A program made the position numbers and the translations under genes. From a bacterium (GTDB lineage Bacteria > Omnitrophota > Gorgyraeia > Duberdicusellales > 4484-171): a stretch of DNA of 33,980 nucleotides. Positions 7,703-16,109 of this stretch are shown one piece after another. The stretch is from assembly GCA_021796115.1 (NCBI GenBank), contig JAJYOP010000020.1, positions 1-33,980 on the forward strand, written 5' to 3'. The first letter of the stretch is position 1; every line of letters starts with the position of its first letter. Under the pieces are notes generated by a model. It saw only the letters and a list, made by a program, of their open reading frames with translations, did no database searches and had not been told where the DNA came from.

Positions 7703-8677
7703 ATGGAAAAGTTAGTAAACATAGAAGATCTTTCCAAAATACGGGAGATATTCGGTGCAGAAGACCGTAACCTCCGTTTACTGGAAAAAGAATTCAAGGT
7801 AAACATTTCTTTGAAATCCCATGGCGTTTTGATTAAGGGAAAAGCTTCCAATACCGAAGAGGCCGCAAATTTCTTAAAGAAAATGCTCGATTTAAGTAAA
7901 GAGGGGCTTGTCTTTGATCGGGAAGAGCTCGCACAATATTTAGGAACAAATGCCCAAGGTCCGGAAGTCTTTAGAATACCACAATCGAAACCTATAGAGC
8001 AAGAAGGAATAAGAGTTTTTGCGGCACACAAGAAATTTGTCTATCCTAAAACGCATGGGCAAACTGAATATGTCCGGGCAATGCGGGATTATGATATTGT
8101 TTTTTCTATTGGCCCCGCAGGAACCGGCAAAACCTATCTTGCCATGGCCATGGCGGTGAATTTCCTGATAAATAAAAAGGCCGGCAGGATTATCCTTACT
8201 CGCCCAGCGATTGAGGCAGGGGAGTCGCTGGGATTTTTACCAGGCGATTTATACGAAAAATTAGGGCCCTATCTAAGGCCCCTGTATGATGCGCTCTATG
8301 ATATGATGCAGCCGGAAACAATTGAGGAATATATCGAAACCGGCGTAATCGAAGTCGCGCCTTTAGCCTATATGCGCGGCAGAACCTTAAATAATGCGTT
8401 TATTATCCTTGATGAAGCGCAGAACTGCACTGCCGAGCAATTAAAGATGTTTATAACCCGGTTTGGCTTTGATTCAAAAGCGGTAATAACCGGAGACATT
8501 ACCCAGACAGATTTACCAGGAGGCAAGCCTCTGGGCCTCATGGAAGGAATAAACATTTTAAAGCGTATTGAAGATATAAAATTTATTTCTTTAAGCAGAA
8601 AAGATGTGGTGAGGCATCCGTTAGTCCAGAAAATAATTCAAGCTTATGAAGATTCATATCGAGAAAAAACAGCTTAA
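7703..8677 (+). CDS. phoH: PhoH-family ATPase (PhoH-like protein)
   Basis: Cytoplasmic P-loop NTPase of the PhoH/YbeZ family, usually encoded beside ybeY and linked to RNA metabolism. At 324 aa it has the usual length. An N-terminal KH-like region (about 1-65) precedes the ATPase core. Walker A is GPAGTGKT (137-144) and Walker B is IILDEAQN (234-241), followed by the sensor VITGDITQTDLP. The conserved TRPAIEAGESLGFLPGD is intact. The downstream order 7TM-HD then ybeY is the classic PhoH neighbourhood. The gene overlaps the annotated start of the HD gene by 32 bases. No Shine-Dalgarno sequence is seen before the ATG. Confidence 0.95.
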   Translation: MEKLVNIEDLSKIREIFGAEDRNLRLLEKEFKVNISLKSHGVLIKGKASNTEEAANFLKKMLDLSKEGLVFDREELAQYLGTNAQGPEVFRIPQSKPIEQEGIRVFAAHKKFVYPKTHGQTEYVRAMRDYDIVFSIGPAGTGKTYLAMAMAVNFLINKKAGRIILTRPAIEAGESLGFLPGDLYEKLGPYLRPLYDALYDMMQPETIEEYIETGVIEVAPLAYMRGRTLNNAFIILDEAQNCTAEQLKMFITRFGFDSKAVITGDITQTDLPGGKPLGLMEGINILKRIEDIKFISLSRKDVVRHPLVQKIIQAYEDSYREKTA

Positions 8678-10004
8678 TATGCTGTTGCAAATTTTTTGGG
8701 CGGCAGTATTTTTTATTGTCGCAGGAATTGTGTTTTTTACCTATTCCATAGACATATCTCCGCTACTATTCGGTTTCTTCCTGCTTCTTTACGCTAAATA
8801 TTTTAGAAAGATAGAAATATCTATTTCTGCTTTAGATTTGTTTATCCTGGTAGCACTTGCAATTTTAGTTTCCATACTTACAACCGTAACCTTTCGTATA
8901 CCGGGTTACGGTATACCGGCAATCGGTTTTGTAATGCTGGTTACGCTTTTGTTTGATAACCTTGAATTCTCTTTTCTCTTTTCGCTATTTTTCTTTTCTC
9001 TTGGCGCAAGCATTGAGGGAGGAAACCTTACTGTGGGAACCAGCTTGTTCGTCGGCTCGCTAAGCGCGGCATTATTTTCTTACCGAGCCAGAAGAAGGTT
9101 CGAAGTTATAAAAGCAGGCATTCTTGCCGGAGTGATACAGTTTATTGTAGCTTTCTTGATAGAGAAAGTGAAAAACGCCGGTTTTATAACGGGATTCAGG
9201 CCGGACACAGCTCTTCTTGCGCTTTGCTTTATTAACGGTGTAATCGCTATAGCCTTAACCATACTTTTGCCTATTTTTGAATATATGTTCAAGGTTGTGA
9301 CCAGCATATCATTGCTTGAGCTCTCCGATCTTAACCATCCGTTATTAAGAAGATTAATTTTAGAAGCGCCGGGAACTTATCAGCATTCATTGGTAGTTGC
9401 AAATTTAAGTGAAGCCGCCGCTGAAAGTATAGGCGCTAACTCTCTTTTAGCGAGAGTCGGCGCATATTATCATGATGTAGGAAAAATGATTAAGCCAAAT
9501 TATTTTGTCGAGAATATCGTGGGTTATAAAGACATCCATAAGGATTTAAAGCCCTCGATGAGTAAATTGATCATAACCAATCACGTCAAAGATGGTATCG
9601 AGCTTGCCCATAAATACCACGTCAATCCGAAAATAATAAACTTTATTACCGAACATCACGGAAGAACACTGGTTTATTATTTCTACCAAAGGGCCAAAGA
9701 GCTTGAGCCAGGTACGGAACACGAAGAGGACTACCGTTATCCCGGCCCCCGGCCACACAGCAAAGAAACGGCAATCGTGGCTCTGGCTGATACAATTGAA
9801 GCGCTTTCGCGCACGCTTGACGAACCCACACCCTCAAGAATAGAAGAAATGGTAAAAGAAGTTGTGCGAAAAAGATTTACGGAGGGGGAGCTTGATGAAA
9901 GTAGTTTAACTCTTAAAGACCTTGAAAAGATAACCCAGAAATTTACCCACGTCCTTAATGCGCTGTTTCATACCCGCATAAATTATCCAAAAGATGAACA
10001 GTAA
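8646..10004 (+). CDS. 7TM-HD phosphohydrolase, PgpH-like, lacking the extracellular domain
   Basis: Membrane protein with a cytoplasmic HD domain of the PgpH/YqfF type, a family known to hydrolyse cyclic di-AMP. About seven to eight hydrophobic segments cover residues 13-215. The HD domain begins with SDLNHPLLRRLILEAPGTYQHS (H247), continues with YYHDVGK (H276-D277), and has TNHVKDG and TEHHGR as further ligands. The 452-aa length is much shorter than full PgpH (about 700), because the N-terminal extracellular 7TMR-HDED domain is absent. An in-frame ATG at 8679, right after the phoH stop, is an alternative start and would remove 11 residues. Cyclic di-AMP as substrate is inferred from the family only. 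The gene overlaps ybeY by 11 bases. Confidence 0.9.
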   Translation: MKIHIEKKQLNMLLQIFWAAVFFIVAGIVFFTYSIDISPLLFGFFLLLYAKYFRKIEISISALDLFILVALAILVSILTTVTFRIPGYGIPAIGFVMLVTLLFDNLEFSFLFSLFFFSLGASIEGGNLTVGTSLFVGSLSAALFSYRARRRFEVIKAGILAGVIQFIVAFLIEKVKNAGFITGFRPDTALLALCFINGVIAIALTILLPIFEYMFKVVTSISLLELSDLNHPLLRRLILEAPGTYQHSLVVANLSEAAAESIGANSLLARVGAYYHDVGKMIKPNYFVENIVGYKDIHKDLKPSMSKLIITNHVKDGIELAHKYHVNPKIINFITEHHGRTLVYYFYQRAKELEPGTEHEEDYRYPGPRPHSKETAIVALADTIEALSRTLDEPTPSRIEEMVKEVVRKRFTEGELDESSLTLKDLEKITQKFTHVLNALFHTRINYPKDEQ

Positions 10005-10488
10005 AAGACAAAGCCTAAAGCCAGAAAATAATCAAAATTCAGAAATAACCTCCCGGCAGAAGATTAAAAATATAAATATAAAAAAAATCAATCTAATTCT
10101 TAAAGAAGTCTTTTTTCTGCTTAATGAGCCGCGTGCGAAGGTTTCAATTCTTTTCTGTGATAATAAATTTATCAGTAAATTGAATAAGAAATTTTTTAAA
10201 AATATGCGGCCAACTGACGTAATCGCTTTTCCTCTGCAGGATAAGCTTCAAAAAGATTATCTTGGTGAAATAGTTATATCTGTAGAGCAGGCAGAAAAAG
10301 CTTGCCCTTATTATGGCAAGAAATGGCAGGAGGAGTTAATGCTTTATCTTATCCACGGCATCCTGCATCTCTTGGGTTATGATGATACAAAAGCAAAAGA
10401 AAAACTGATAATGGATAGAAAACAGGAAAGAATTCTACAAAGGTTGGTTGAGGCTGATTCAAATTTAATCTATTCAATAGACAGATAG
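9994..10488 (+). CDS. ybeY: Endoribonuclease / rRNA maturation factor YbeY
   Basis: Single-strand endoribonuclease involved in 16S rRNA maturation and ribosome quality control. At 164 aa it fits the family. Conserved elements are TDVIAFPL, LGEIVIS and the metal motif HGILHLLGYDD. The family motif is usually HGxLHLxGYDH; here the third ligand position is Asp instead of His, a variant that could still bind metal. An N-terminal Lys/Asn-rich extension of about 25 residues precedes the fold, so a later start is possible. The overlap with the upstream HD gene and the phoH context support the call. Confidence 0.92.
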   Translation: MNSKRQSLKPENNQNSEITSRQKIKNINIKKINLILKEVFFLLNEPRAKVSILFCDNKFISKLNKKFFKNMRPTDVIAFPLQDKLQKDYLGEIVISVEQAEKACPYYGKKWQEELMLYLIHGILHLLGYDDTKAKEKLIMDRKQERILQRLVEADSNLIYSIDR

Positions 10489-10498
10489 GCATAAATTT

Positions 10499-11221
10499 AT
10501 GATTGCAAAAGACATCGGTTTTTTAATGAAACGCCACAACTTCCGGGAAACCAGTGTTATCGCTTCTTTCTATACGAAGAAATTCGGGAAAATTACCGGA
10601 ATTTTAAAAGGTTTTTATACTCCCAAAAAAGAATTTTCTTCTAACCTAGATATATTTACTCTCAATGAACTTGTTTTTTATCCCAAAAAAAGCGATATCT
10701 GGCTGGTTTCGTTTGTTGATTTAGTGCGCGATTATGCTTTTTTGCGAAAAAATATTAAAGCTGCCACTGCGGCATCAGTTTTTATTAATCTTACCGACAA
10801 AGCCTTAGGTGCTTGGGATAAAAATGCAGAGGTATTTAATCTGATCAAAGAAGCACTTTCTTTTTTGGAGAAAGAAGATACGCATAGAGTGTTATATGTA
10901 TTTTTGGTAAAATTCCTGACACTTTCCGGTTTTAAGCCGGAATTCGGAAAGTGTCTTAATTGCCATAAGCCAATTGATGAAGAAACGTTTTTTAGCGTAC
11001 TTAGAGGAGGGCTTATTTGTAAAAAATGCAGCAACAAAGAGCATGACTTAAGGAGAATAGGCCGGGAGACTATTGCTTCAATATTCTATATGCAAAATAA
11101 TGATTTTATTATCGCTCTTCGCTTAAATCCTACAGAGGAATGCGAAAAGGAGATTTTATTTATTTTAAGGGAGTTTTTGTGCTACCATTTGGAGTTCGAT
11201 ATTTTGCCTATGAGTTCATAA
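10499..11221 (+). CDS. recO: DNA repair protein RecO
   Basis: Recombination mediator of the RecFOR pathway; it binds ssDNA and SSB and helps load RecA. At 240 aa it has the normal length. The N-terminal OB fold (about 1-80) begins with AKDIGFLMKRHNFRETSVIASF, typical of RecO. The C-terminal helical domain contains a four-Cys zinc site (CLNCHKPI and LICKKCS). It starts 10 bases after ybeY. The promoter of queF overlaps its last codons or follows them directly. Confidence 0.93.
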   Translation: MIAKDIGFLMKRHNFRETSVIASFYTKKFGKITGILKGFYTPKKEFSSNLDIFTLNELVFYPKKSDIWLVSFVDLVRDYAFLRKNIKAATAASVFINLTDKALGAWDKNAEVFNLIKEALSFLEKEDTHRVLYVFLVKFLTLSGFKPEFGKCLNCHKPIDEETFFSVLRGGLICKKCSNKEHDLRRIGRETIASIFYMQNNDFIIALRLNPTEECEKEILFILREFLCYHLEFDILPMSS

Positions 11222-11227
11222 AAACTT

Positions 11228-11236
11228 TGGTATAAT
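11228..11236 (+). promoter_or_regulatory. Extended -10 promoter of queF, predicted leaderless
   Basis: TGG-TATAAT forms an extended -10 (TGnTATAAT); the perfect TATAAT is at 11231-11236. The ATG is at 11243, the expected transcription start, and there is no Shine-Dalgarno sequence. No good -35 box is seen, as allowed for extended -10 promoters. Confidence 0.55.
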
Positions 11237-11242
11237 GCCCAT

Positions 11243-11674
11243 ATGATTTATCCGGATAGATACGTAGATCCACTGGAGAAAAAGGCGAAAAAAACAAGCG
11301 GAGAGACTTTTCTGCCCAAACACATAGATGCTTCGATTCTGCAAGCGATTCGCTATGAGTATCCCAAGCAAAGAACCAATGTAGAATTGAGCACTGAAGA
11401 GTTTACTTCTATTTGCCCGTTTTCCGGCCTGCCGGATTTTGCAATAATTACGATAAATTATGTTCCGCGCCAAAAACTTATTGAATTGAAATCTCTGAAA
11501 TATTATTTATATTCCTACCGTAATGTAAAAATTTATAATGAGCACGTCGTTAATCAAATTCTTAAAGATTTAAAGAAAATACTCAATCCTTACGAAATCT
11601 GCATAACCGGATCGTTTACTTCAAGGGGCGGTATAAAGAACAAAGTTTATGCCTCTTATAAATCCGGCAGATAA
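11243..11674 (+). CDS. queF: NADPH-dependent 7-cyano-7-deazaguanine reductase (QueF)
   Basis: Reduces preQ0 to preQ1 with NADPH in queuosine biosynthesis. This is the short unimodular form (143 aa). The substrate and catalytic region FTSICPFSGLPDFA supplies the nucleophilic C58 and D65. The QueF motif ELKSLKYYLYSYRN follows (81-94). The C-terminus ends in a normal way for the family. No other queuosine gene is adjacent, and no preQ1 riboswitch can exist upstream if the mRNA is leaderless as predicted. Confidence 0.95.
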   Translation: MIYPDRYVDPLEKKAKKTSGETFLPKHIDASILQAIRYEYPKQRTNVELSTEEFTSICPFSGLPDFAIITINYVPRQKLIELKSLKYYLYSYRNVKIYNEHVVNQILKDLKKILNPYEICITGSFTSRGGIKNKVYASYKSGR

Positions 11675-11691
11675 TTTTTTAAAATTCAGCA

Positions 11692-13401
11692 ATGAAAAAT
11701 CAGGAAGTAGCTAGGATATTTCGAGAGATAGCGAAAATATTAGAGCTTAAAGGCGAAAATGTTTTTCGTATCAGGGCTTATGAGCATGCGGCTCAAAGCC
11801 TGGATAATCTTGAAGACGCCATTGAGGTAGTCGCAGGAAAAGGCGCACTTAAAGAAATTCCCGGTATCGGCGCCGACCTGGCGGAGAAGATTAAAGAAAT
11901 AATAAAGACCGGCAAACTCAAATATTTGGATGAGCTCAAAAAAAAGATGCCAGACGGCCTCGTGAAAATGATGGAGATACCTTCGCTTGGCCCCAAGACG
12001 GTTAAAAAGCTCTACGAAGAATTAAAGATAGATTCGGTAGAAAAACTGGAAAAGGCAGTCCGGGAAGGTAAATTAAAAAACCTTGAAGGCATAAGAGAAA
12101 AAACCGAGGAAAACATCTTAAGGGGAATCGGCCTCATAAAAAAAGGCGCATCGAGACAACCGATTAATTTTGCGCTTAATGTAGCAAAAACTTTTCTCGA
12201 TAGCTTAAAGGTAATGGAAGAGATAGATAAAATCGAAGTTGCCGGCTCTTTACGCCGGCAGAAAGACACAGTAAAAGATATCGATATACTAATTACCTCA
12301 AAAAATCCTAAACCGATAATGGATAAATTCGTCACGCTCCCTTTAGTAAAAGAAATTTTAGCCCATGGCGAGACCAAATCTTCGATAGTCGCAAAAGAAA
12401 ATAACATGCAGGTAGATTTACGGGTTGTCGAAGATAATAGCTTTGGCGCAGCTCTCTTGTATTTTACCGGTTCAAAAGAATTTAATATTAAATTGCGCCA
12501 GTTAGCAATTAAAAAGGGCTTAAAAGTAAATGAATACGGGGTTTTTAGAGGTAATAAAAAGCTTGCCGGAAAAACCGAAAAGGATATCTTTTCTTTGTTT
12601 AAAATGGATTACATTCCCCCGGAATTAAGAGAGGATCGAGGGGAGATAGATGCGGCTATTTGCGGAAAATTACCAAAACTGGTTGGGCTAAAAGATATTA
12701 AAGGTGATTTTCATGTTCATTCAAAGTATAGCGACGGACTATCTTCTATTGAAGAAATCGCAAAAAAAATCGAAACCTACAATTATGAATATGTGGCAAT
12801 ATGCGACCATTCCCAAAGCCTTAAAGTTGCCGGCGGCCTTTCTAAGGAAGAAGTCTATAAAAAACTAAAGGAGATTGAAAAAATTAACAAAGAAAGTAAA
12901 GTCCGCATTCTAAGCGGAACAGAGGTTGACATAACTTCAGATGGGGGAATTGATTATTCGGAAAGTATTTTAAAAGAATTTGATGTGGTTATTGCAGCAA
13001 TTCATACTGGATTTAAGCAAACAAGAGTTCAACTTACAAAAAGAATTACCAGTGCCTGCAAAAATAAATACGTAAATATTATCGCGCATCCCACAGGAAG
13101 ATTATGGGGGGTTCGCGAGCCATACGATATCGATATTGACGAGATTTGCAAAGCCGCTAAAGATAACCAGGTTGCTCTGGAAATTAATTGTTATCCGCAG
13201 AGGCTCGACCTTAGCGATGCGAATGTGATGCACGCAAAGAAAAAAGGCGTTAAATTTGCTTTAGGCACAGATAGCCATCAATTAGACCAGCTACGGTCAA
13301 TGGGATTAGGTTTAAGCGTTGCCAGAAGAGGATGGCTTACGAAAACGGATATTATAAATTGCCTTAATTTTGATAAACTGATGGAGTGGCTGAAGAAATA
13401 A
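11692..13401 (+). CDS. polX: Family X DNA polymerase with C-terminal PHP domain (PolX)
   Basis: Repair polymerase that fills short gaps, with a PHP domain that in bacterial PolX proteins gives 3'-5' exonuclease and AP-site processing. At 569 aa it is full length. The order is an N-terminal 8-kDa helix-hairpin-helix region with IPGIG (about 56-60), a second HhH with IPSLGPKT, then the palm with GSLRRQKDTVKDIDI (185-199; D196, D198) and D242. The PHP domain starts at about 337 with DFHVHSKYSDG and contains CDHSQ, GTEVDI, AIHTGF, AHPTGR and GTDSHQ. All metal-binding motifs look intact. It begins 17 bases after queF. Confidence 0.96.
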   Translation: MKNQEVARIFREIAKILELKGENVFRIRAYEHAAQSLDNLEDAIEVVAGKGALKEIPGIGADLAEKIKEIIKTGKLKYLDELKKKMPDGLVKMMEIPSLGPKTVKKLYEELKIDSVEKLEKAVREGKLKNLEGIREKTEENILRGIGLIKKGASRQPINFALNVAKTFLDSLKVMEEIDKIEVAGSLRRQKDTVKDIDILITSKNPKPIMDKFVTLPLVKEILAHGETKSSIVAKENNMQVDLRVVEDNSFGAALLYFTGSKEFNIKLRQLAIKKGLKVNEYGVFRGNKKLAGKTEKDIFSLFKMDYIPPELREDRGEIDAAICGKLPKLVGLKDIKGDFHVHSKYSDGLSSIEEIAKKIETYNYEYVAICDHSQSLKVAGGLSKEEVYKKLKEIEKINKESKVRILSGTEVDITSDGGIDYSESILKEFDVVIAAIHTGFKQTRVQLTKRITSACKNKYVNIIAHPTGRLWGVREPYDIDIDEICKAAKDNQVALEINCYPQRLDLSDANVMHAKKKGVKFALGTDSHQLDQLRSMGLGLSVARRGWLTKTDIINCLNFDKLMEWLKK

Positions 13402-13408
13402 GCATACC

Positions 13409-13417
13409 TGCTATAAT
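13409..13417 (+). promoter_or_regulatory. Extended -10 promoter of panB, predicted leaderless
   Basis: TGC-TATAAT is an extended -10, with TATAAT at 13412-13417. The panB ATG is at 13423, only five bases after the box, and there is no ribosome binding site. Confidence 0.55.
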
Positions 13418-13422
13418 ATATT

Positions 13423-14301
13423 ATGAATAAACTAACCCCGCAAGACATTTTAGCTGACAAGGGCAAAAGAAAAATTACGATGTTGACCTGCTACGATTAT
13501 TCTTTTGCGCAAATTTTAGATGAAGCGAATATTGATATAATTTTAGTCGGTGATTCTTTGGCAAACGTAATCCTGGGGCTTGATGAGACAAGTAAGGTAA
13601 GCTTTACGGAAATGCTTAATCATACTAAAGCCGTAGCCAAGGCAGTTAAACATAGTTTAATCATAGCGGACATGCCTTATTTAAGTTATCAGATAAATCC
13701 CAAAAAAAGCATCAATTATGCAAAAAAGTTTATTGCCGGCGGAGCTGAAGCCGTCAAAATTGAGTGGTTTTCGGGAAATGCTTCAACAACTAAAGGTAAA
13801 GAATGTATTTATGTAATAAAAAATCTCATTAAAAATAAAATTCCGGTTATGGGCCATATCGGTTTAACTCCACAGACTGCATCTTCACTTGGCGGCTATA
13901 AGGTTCAAGGCAAAGATAAGGATTCGGCTCTAATGCTTATAAAAGAAGCAAAAATATTACAAGATTTAGGAGTTTTCAGCATTGTTCTAGAGTGTATTCC
14001 TTATCAAATTTCGCGCCTCATTACCAAAGAGTTGAAGATCCCGACTATCGGCATTGGCGCAGGCAAATTTTGCGATGGACAAGTATTGGTTCTCTACGAT
14101 TTTCTCGGATTATATAAAAAAATAAAACCAAGATTTGTACGAAGCTATAAAGACCTTTCTTCGGAAATAAAAGTAGCAATAGGTAAATTTATCAAAGAAG
14201 TAACAAACGGTGATTTTCCCAATAGAGAAGAGAGTTTTTCAATGAAAGAGGACGAATGGAGAGCTTTAGCGAAAAATCTTCGCTTGGATGATACGCTCTA
14301 A
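13423..14301 (+). CDS. panB: 3-methyl-2-oxobutanoate hydroxymethyltransferase (PanB)
   Basis: First committed step of pantothenate/CoA biosynthesis: it transfers a hydroxymethyl group from 5,10-methylene-THF to 2-oxoisovalerate, giving ketopantoate. At 292 aa it is slightly longer than usual (about 265-280). Family motifs include MLTCYDYSFA, VGDSLANV and IADMPYLSY (metal-binding Asp residues), GHIGLTPQ, VLECIP (catalytic Glu) and IGIGAGKFCDGQVLVLYD. No panC or panD is adjacent. A -10 box lies just upstream, so it is probably transcribed independently of polX. Confidence 0.95.
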   Translation: MNKLTPQDILADKGKRKITMLTCYDYSFAQILDEANIDIILVGDSLANVILGLDETSKVSFTEMLNHTKAVAKAVKHSLIIADMPYLSYQINPKKSINYAKKFIAGGAEAVKIEWFSGNASTTKGKECIYVIKNLIKNKIPVMGHIGLTPQTASSLGGYKVQGKDKDSALMLIKEAKILQDLGVFSIVLECIPYQISRLITKELKIPTIGIGAGKFCDGQVLVLYDFLGLYKKIKPRFVRSYKDLSSEIKVAIGKFIKEVTNGDFPNREESFSMKEDEWRALAKNLRLDDTL

Positions 14302-14314
14302 GTTTTTGTTTAGA

Positions 14315-14343
14315 TTGACATTTTATTCAACAATTTCTATAAT
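14315..14343 (+). promoter_or_regulatory. Perfect consensus sigma70 promoter
   Basis: TTGACA (14315-14320), exactly 17 bases, then TATAAT (14338-14343). Both boxes match the consensus fully. Transcription should start near 14350, about 30 bases before the secreted protein gene at 14381. Confidence 0.85.
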
Positions 14344-14380
14344 AGTTGCAGCATCTTTCACCTTTTCTTAAGGGAGGATA

Positions 14381-15127
14381 ATGAAAAAAATATTAATACT
14401 GATAAGCATTTTTCCATTACTTTTTGCTGCCAATATTTGTTTTGCAGAAATTGATTCTACCTCCACTAACCATTCCGGTTGGGACTCTTCCCTTGAGGAT
14501 GAACTTAATAGCATCGGAATAAACACAAGCATGCTTACTGGGGATATGAGTAATTTTCGCGATGGAGACTTTAGGCTTACGGATAAAATTATTCGCGCGA
14601 TTATGTCCGATAAATTGCTTAAAAATAACCTCGAAGCCAGAACAAATTTACAGCAAGAAATCAATAAAAATGCGACATTGGTTTTTCCCTGGAGTAATAG
14701 CGGGCTTGTGAAGTTAGTCAATGAAAATGGCAAATTATGGGCAGAGTTGCGTCAAGATAACGGAGAAAATACCAGCCTTAGCCAGGGTATTATTTTTAAA
14801 AATAGCAATGCCTCGCTTAAATTCGATTTAGAGATAATAAAGGTTAATTCTAATGATGTGCTGGAAATATTAATCGATAATCTTTTAACTACGGCGGACG
14901 AGCCGGAGCTAGTTGTTGCTTCCTATAAATTATCGAATCTTTCCGGAACAAATCAATTTGTCGTAGATCTTTCTCGCAACAGGCAATTTACGGCAGCTTT
15001 AGCAGAATTAAAAAATAAACCAAAACAAGACCAGCCTATGGTGGATGTAGTTTTTCGCCTGACAGGGAGTAAAAATAAAGCAGAACCGACAATAATACGT
15101 TTAGGTAACCTACAAATTGCCTATTGA
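14381..15127 (+). CDS. Secreted protein of unknown function
   Basis: I do not recognise a family. The N-terminus is a clear Sec signal peptide (about 1-22, with a hydrophobic core LILISIFPLLFAANICFA). The mature part of about 226 aa is acidic and Ser/Asn-rich and has no cysteines. The second half (about 105-248) alternates polar and hydrophobic residues in a beta-sandwich-like way, ending IIRLGNLQIAY. It has a strong Shine-Dalgarno sequence (AAGGGAGG) and a consensus promoter, so expression is probably high. It precedes the radical SAM cassette by about 145 bases and may be functionally linked, but 15272 has its own promoter. Confidence 0.75.
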   Translation: MKKILILISIFPLLFAANICFAEIDSTSTNHSGWDSSLEDELNSIGINTSMLTGDMSNFRDGDFRLTDKIIRAIMSDKLLKNNLEARTNLQQEINKNATLVFPWSNSGLVKLVNENGKLWAELRQDNGENTSLSQGIIFKNSNASLKFDLEIIKVNSNDVLEILIDNLLTTADEPELVVASYKLSNLSGTNQFVVDLSRNRQFTAALAELKNKPKQDQPMVDVVFRLTGSKNKAEPTIIRLGNLQIAY

Positions 15128-15198
15128 TATTTGTATTAATAATAATCTTGCCAAGTAATATTTTTATCGAGGTAATATTTCCAAATATGAATAAAATA

Positions 15199-15226
15199 TT
15201 GACTTTGGTTATGTTAGATATAAAAT
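15199..15226 (+). promoter_or_regulatory. Sigma70-type promoter of the HXS-like cassette
   Basis: TTGACT (15199-15204), 16 bases, then TAAAAT (15221-15226). It lies about 45 bases before the ATG at 15272, which has a strong AAAGGAGGT ribosome binding site. The rest of 15128-15271 is AT-rich and shows nothing else. Confidence 0.6.
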
Positions 15227-15271
15227 AAAATTAAATATGACTAAATTTTATCTTCAAGAAAGGAGGTAATA

Positions 15272-15697
15272 ATGACGAAAAAAATTTTTATTATTTTTAT
15301 TAATGTGGGAATCTTTTTTACTATGTTTTTGTCATCCCTGGCTTTTAGTCAGGAAACGCTGACTATTACTACTTATTATCCTGCACCATTTGGCGTATAT
15401 CGCGAATTGCAATTATTAAAGCAAGATCATAACCAGGAAATACGTTTAAATAGCGATAATACTGGCAGCGCAAATATTGAATTACGCTCTCTTACTCCAG
15501 TTGCAAGCGGTACGCCGTACATTGATTTCTCAAATGATAGCGTCAGTGATTTTGATTATCGTCTCATTCTCATGGGCGATGGTGATTTTAGATTTCAGGG
15601 TGGAACCGCAACATTTACCGATAACGCAGGAACCAGCTATGCAAACGTTAGGGCCGCGGAATTCTGGATATGCTCCGGCGCTGTAACCGCACCTTAA
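15272..15697 (+). CDS. Small secreted protein with TTYYPAP N-terminal motif
   Basis: A 141-aa protein with a signal peptide (about 1-27) followed directly by QETLTITTYYPAPFGVYREL. From memory, short secreted proteins starting TTYYPxPxGxYxEL recur in Omnitrophota-type genomes; their function is unknown. The rest is Asn/Ser/Asp-rich and beta-like, with one Cys near the C-terminus (FWICSGAVTAP). The gap to the HxsD-like gene is only 16 bases, so it probably leads the radical SAM operon. It could be a second exported partner or substrate of that system. The + strand ORF at 15477-15686 is a shadow. Confidence 0.75.
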   Translation: MTKKIFIIFINVGIFFTMFLSSLAFSQETLTITTYYPAPFGVYRELQLLKQDHNQEIRLNSDNTGSANIELRSLTPVASGTPYIDFSNDSVSDFDYRLILMGDGDFRFQGGTATFTDNAGTSYANVRAAEFWICSGAVTAP

Positions 15698-15713
15698 AAG
15701 AGACTAATCCGCT

Positions 15714-16103
15714 ATGCAAAAAATTTTAGAAAAAGCTGATGGCGGAATAAAATTGACCATCGAGCCGTCAGTTTATCCGCTTTCCACGGTTTATGCCGCA
15801 GGTTATATATTTCTGGATAAAGCTTATCTTTACGTGGATAAAAACCCTCAAGGCAAGATAATAATCTGGCTTTTTCCAAAAAAGAAAAACGAAAATTTAG
15901 ATACCTTGGGAATGGATTTTTACAACGAACTTCTTAATTACGCGCATTATTTTAGCAGTCTTAAAGTTAATGCCGGTATCGTGAAAGCGCTGATGCAGAG
16001 AGCCTTATTTTCTACTGCCCCATCCTTGGTGAATGAAGCGGGGAAAAAAGAAATCGAGAATTTAATCGGTGAATTACGGGAAAAAGAAGAATCTGACGAC
16101 TAA
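15714..16103 (+). CDS. HxsD-like protein of a His-Xaa-Ser type RiPP system
   Basis: A 129-aa protein without a signal peptide. The N-terminal half (VYPLSTVYAAGYIFLDKAYLYVD) and the central FYNELLNYAHYF followed by IVKALMQRALF resemble HxsD, the small conserved partner in His-Xaa-Ser systems, whose family has an F-x-N-E-L-L-x-Y/D-x-x-L-R type motif. The canonical Leu-Arg after the motif is replaced here by His-Tyr-Phe. The C-terminus is a charged tail. Its position two genes before an HxsB-like radical SAM protein supports the call. Its role, probably binding leader or substrate, is inferred. It could also be a different RRE-like small protein. Confidence 0.65.
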   Translation: MQKILEKADGGIKLTIEPSVYPLSTVYAAGYIFLDKAYLYVDKNPQGKIIIWLFPKKKNENLDTLGMDFYNELLNYAHYFSSLKVNAGIVKALMQRALFSTAPSLVNEAGKKEIENLIGELREKEESDD

Positions 16104-16109
16104 AGATAA

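Noticed and set aside
10732-11037. 101-aa minus strand ORF within recO
   Set aside because: It is a shadow ORF antisense to a conserved gene, with no family resemblance.
11216-11242. preQ1 riboswitch before queF
   Set aside because: The promoter -10 box ends six bases before the ATG, leaving no room for an RNA leader, and no aptamer-like stem is seen.
15477-15686. 69-aa + strand ORF inside the TTYYPAP protein gene
   Set aside because: It is fully contained in another frame of a better supported gene with signal peptide and ribosome binding site, and has no start signal of its own.
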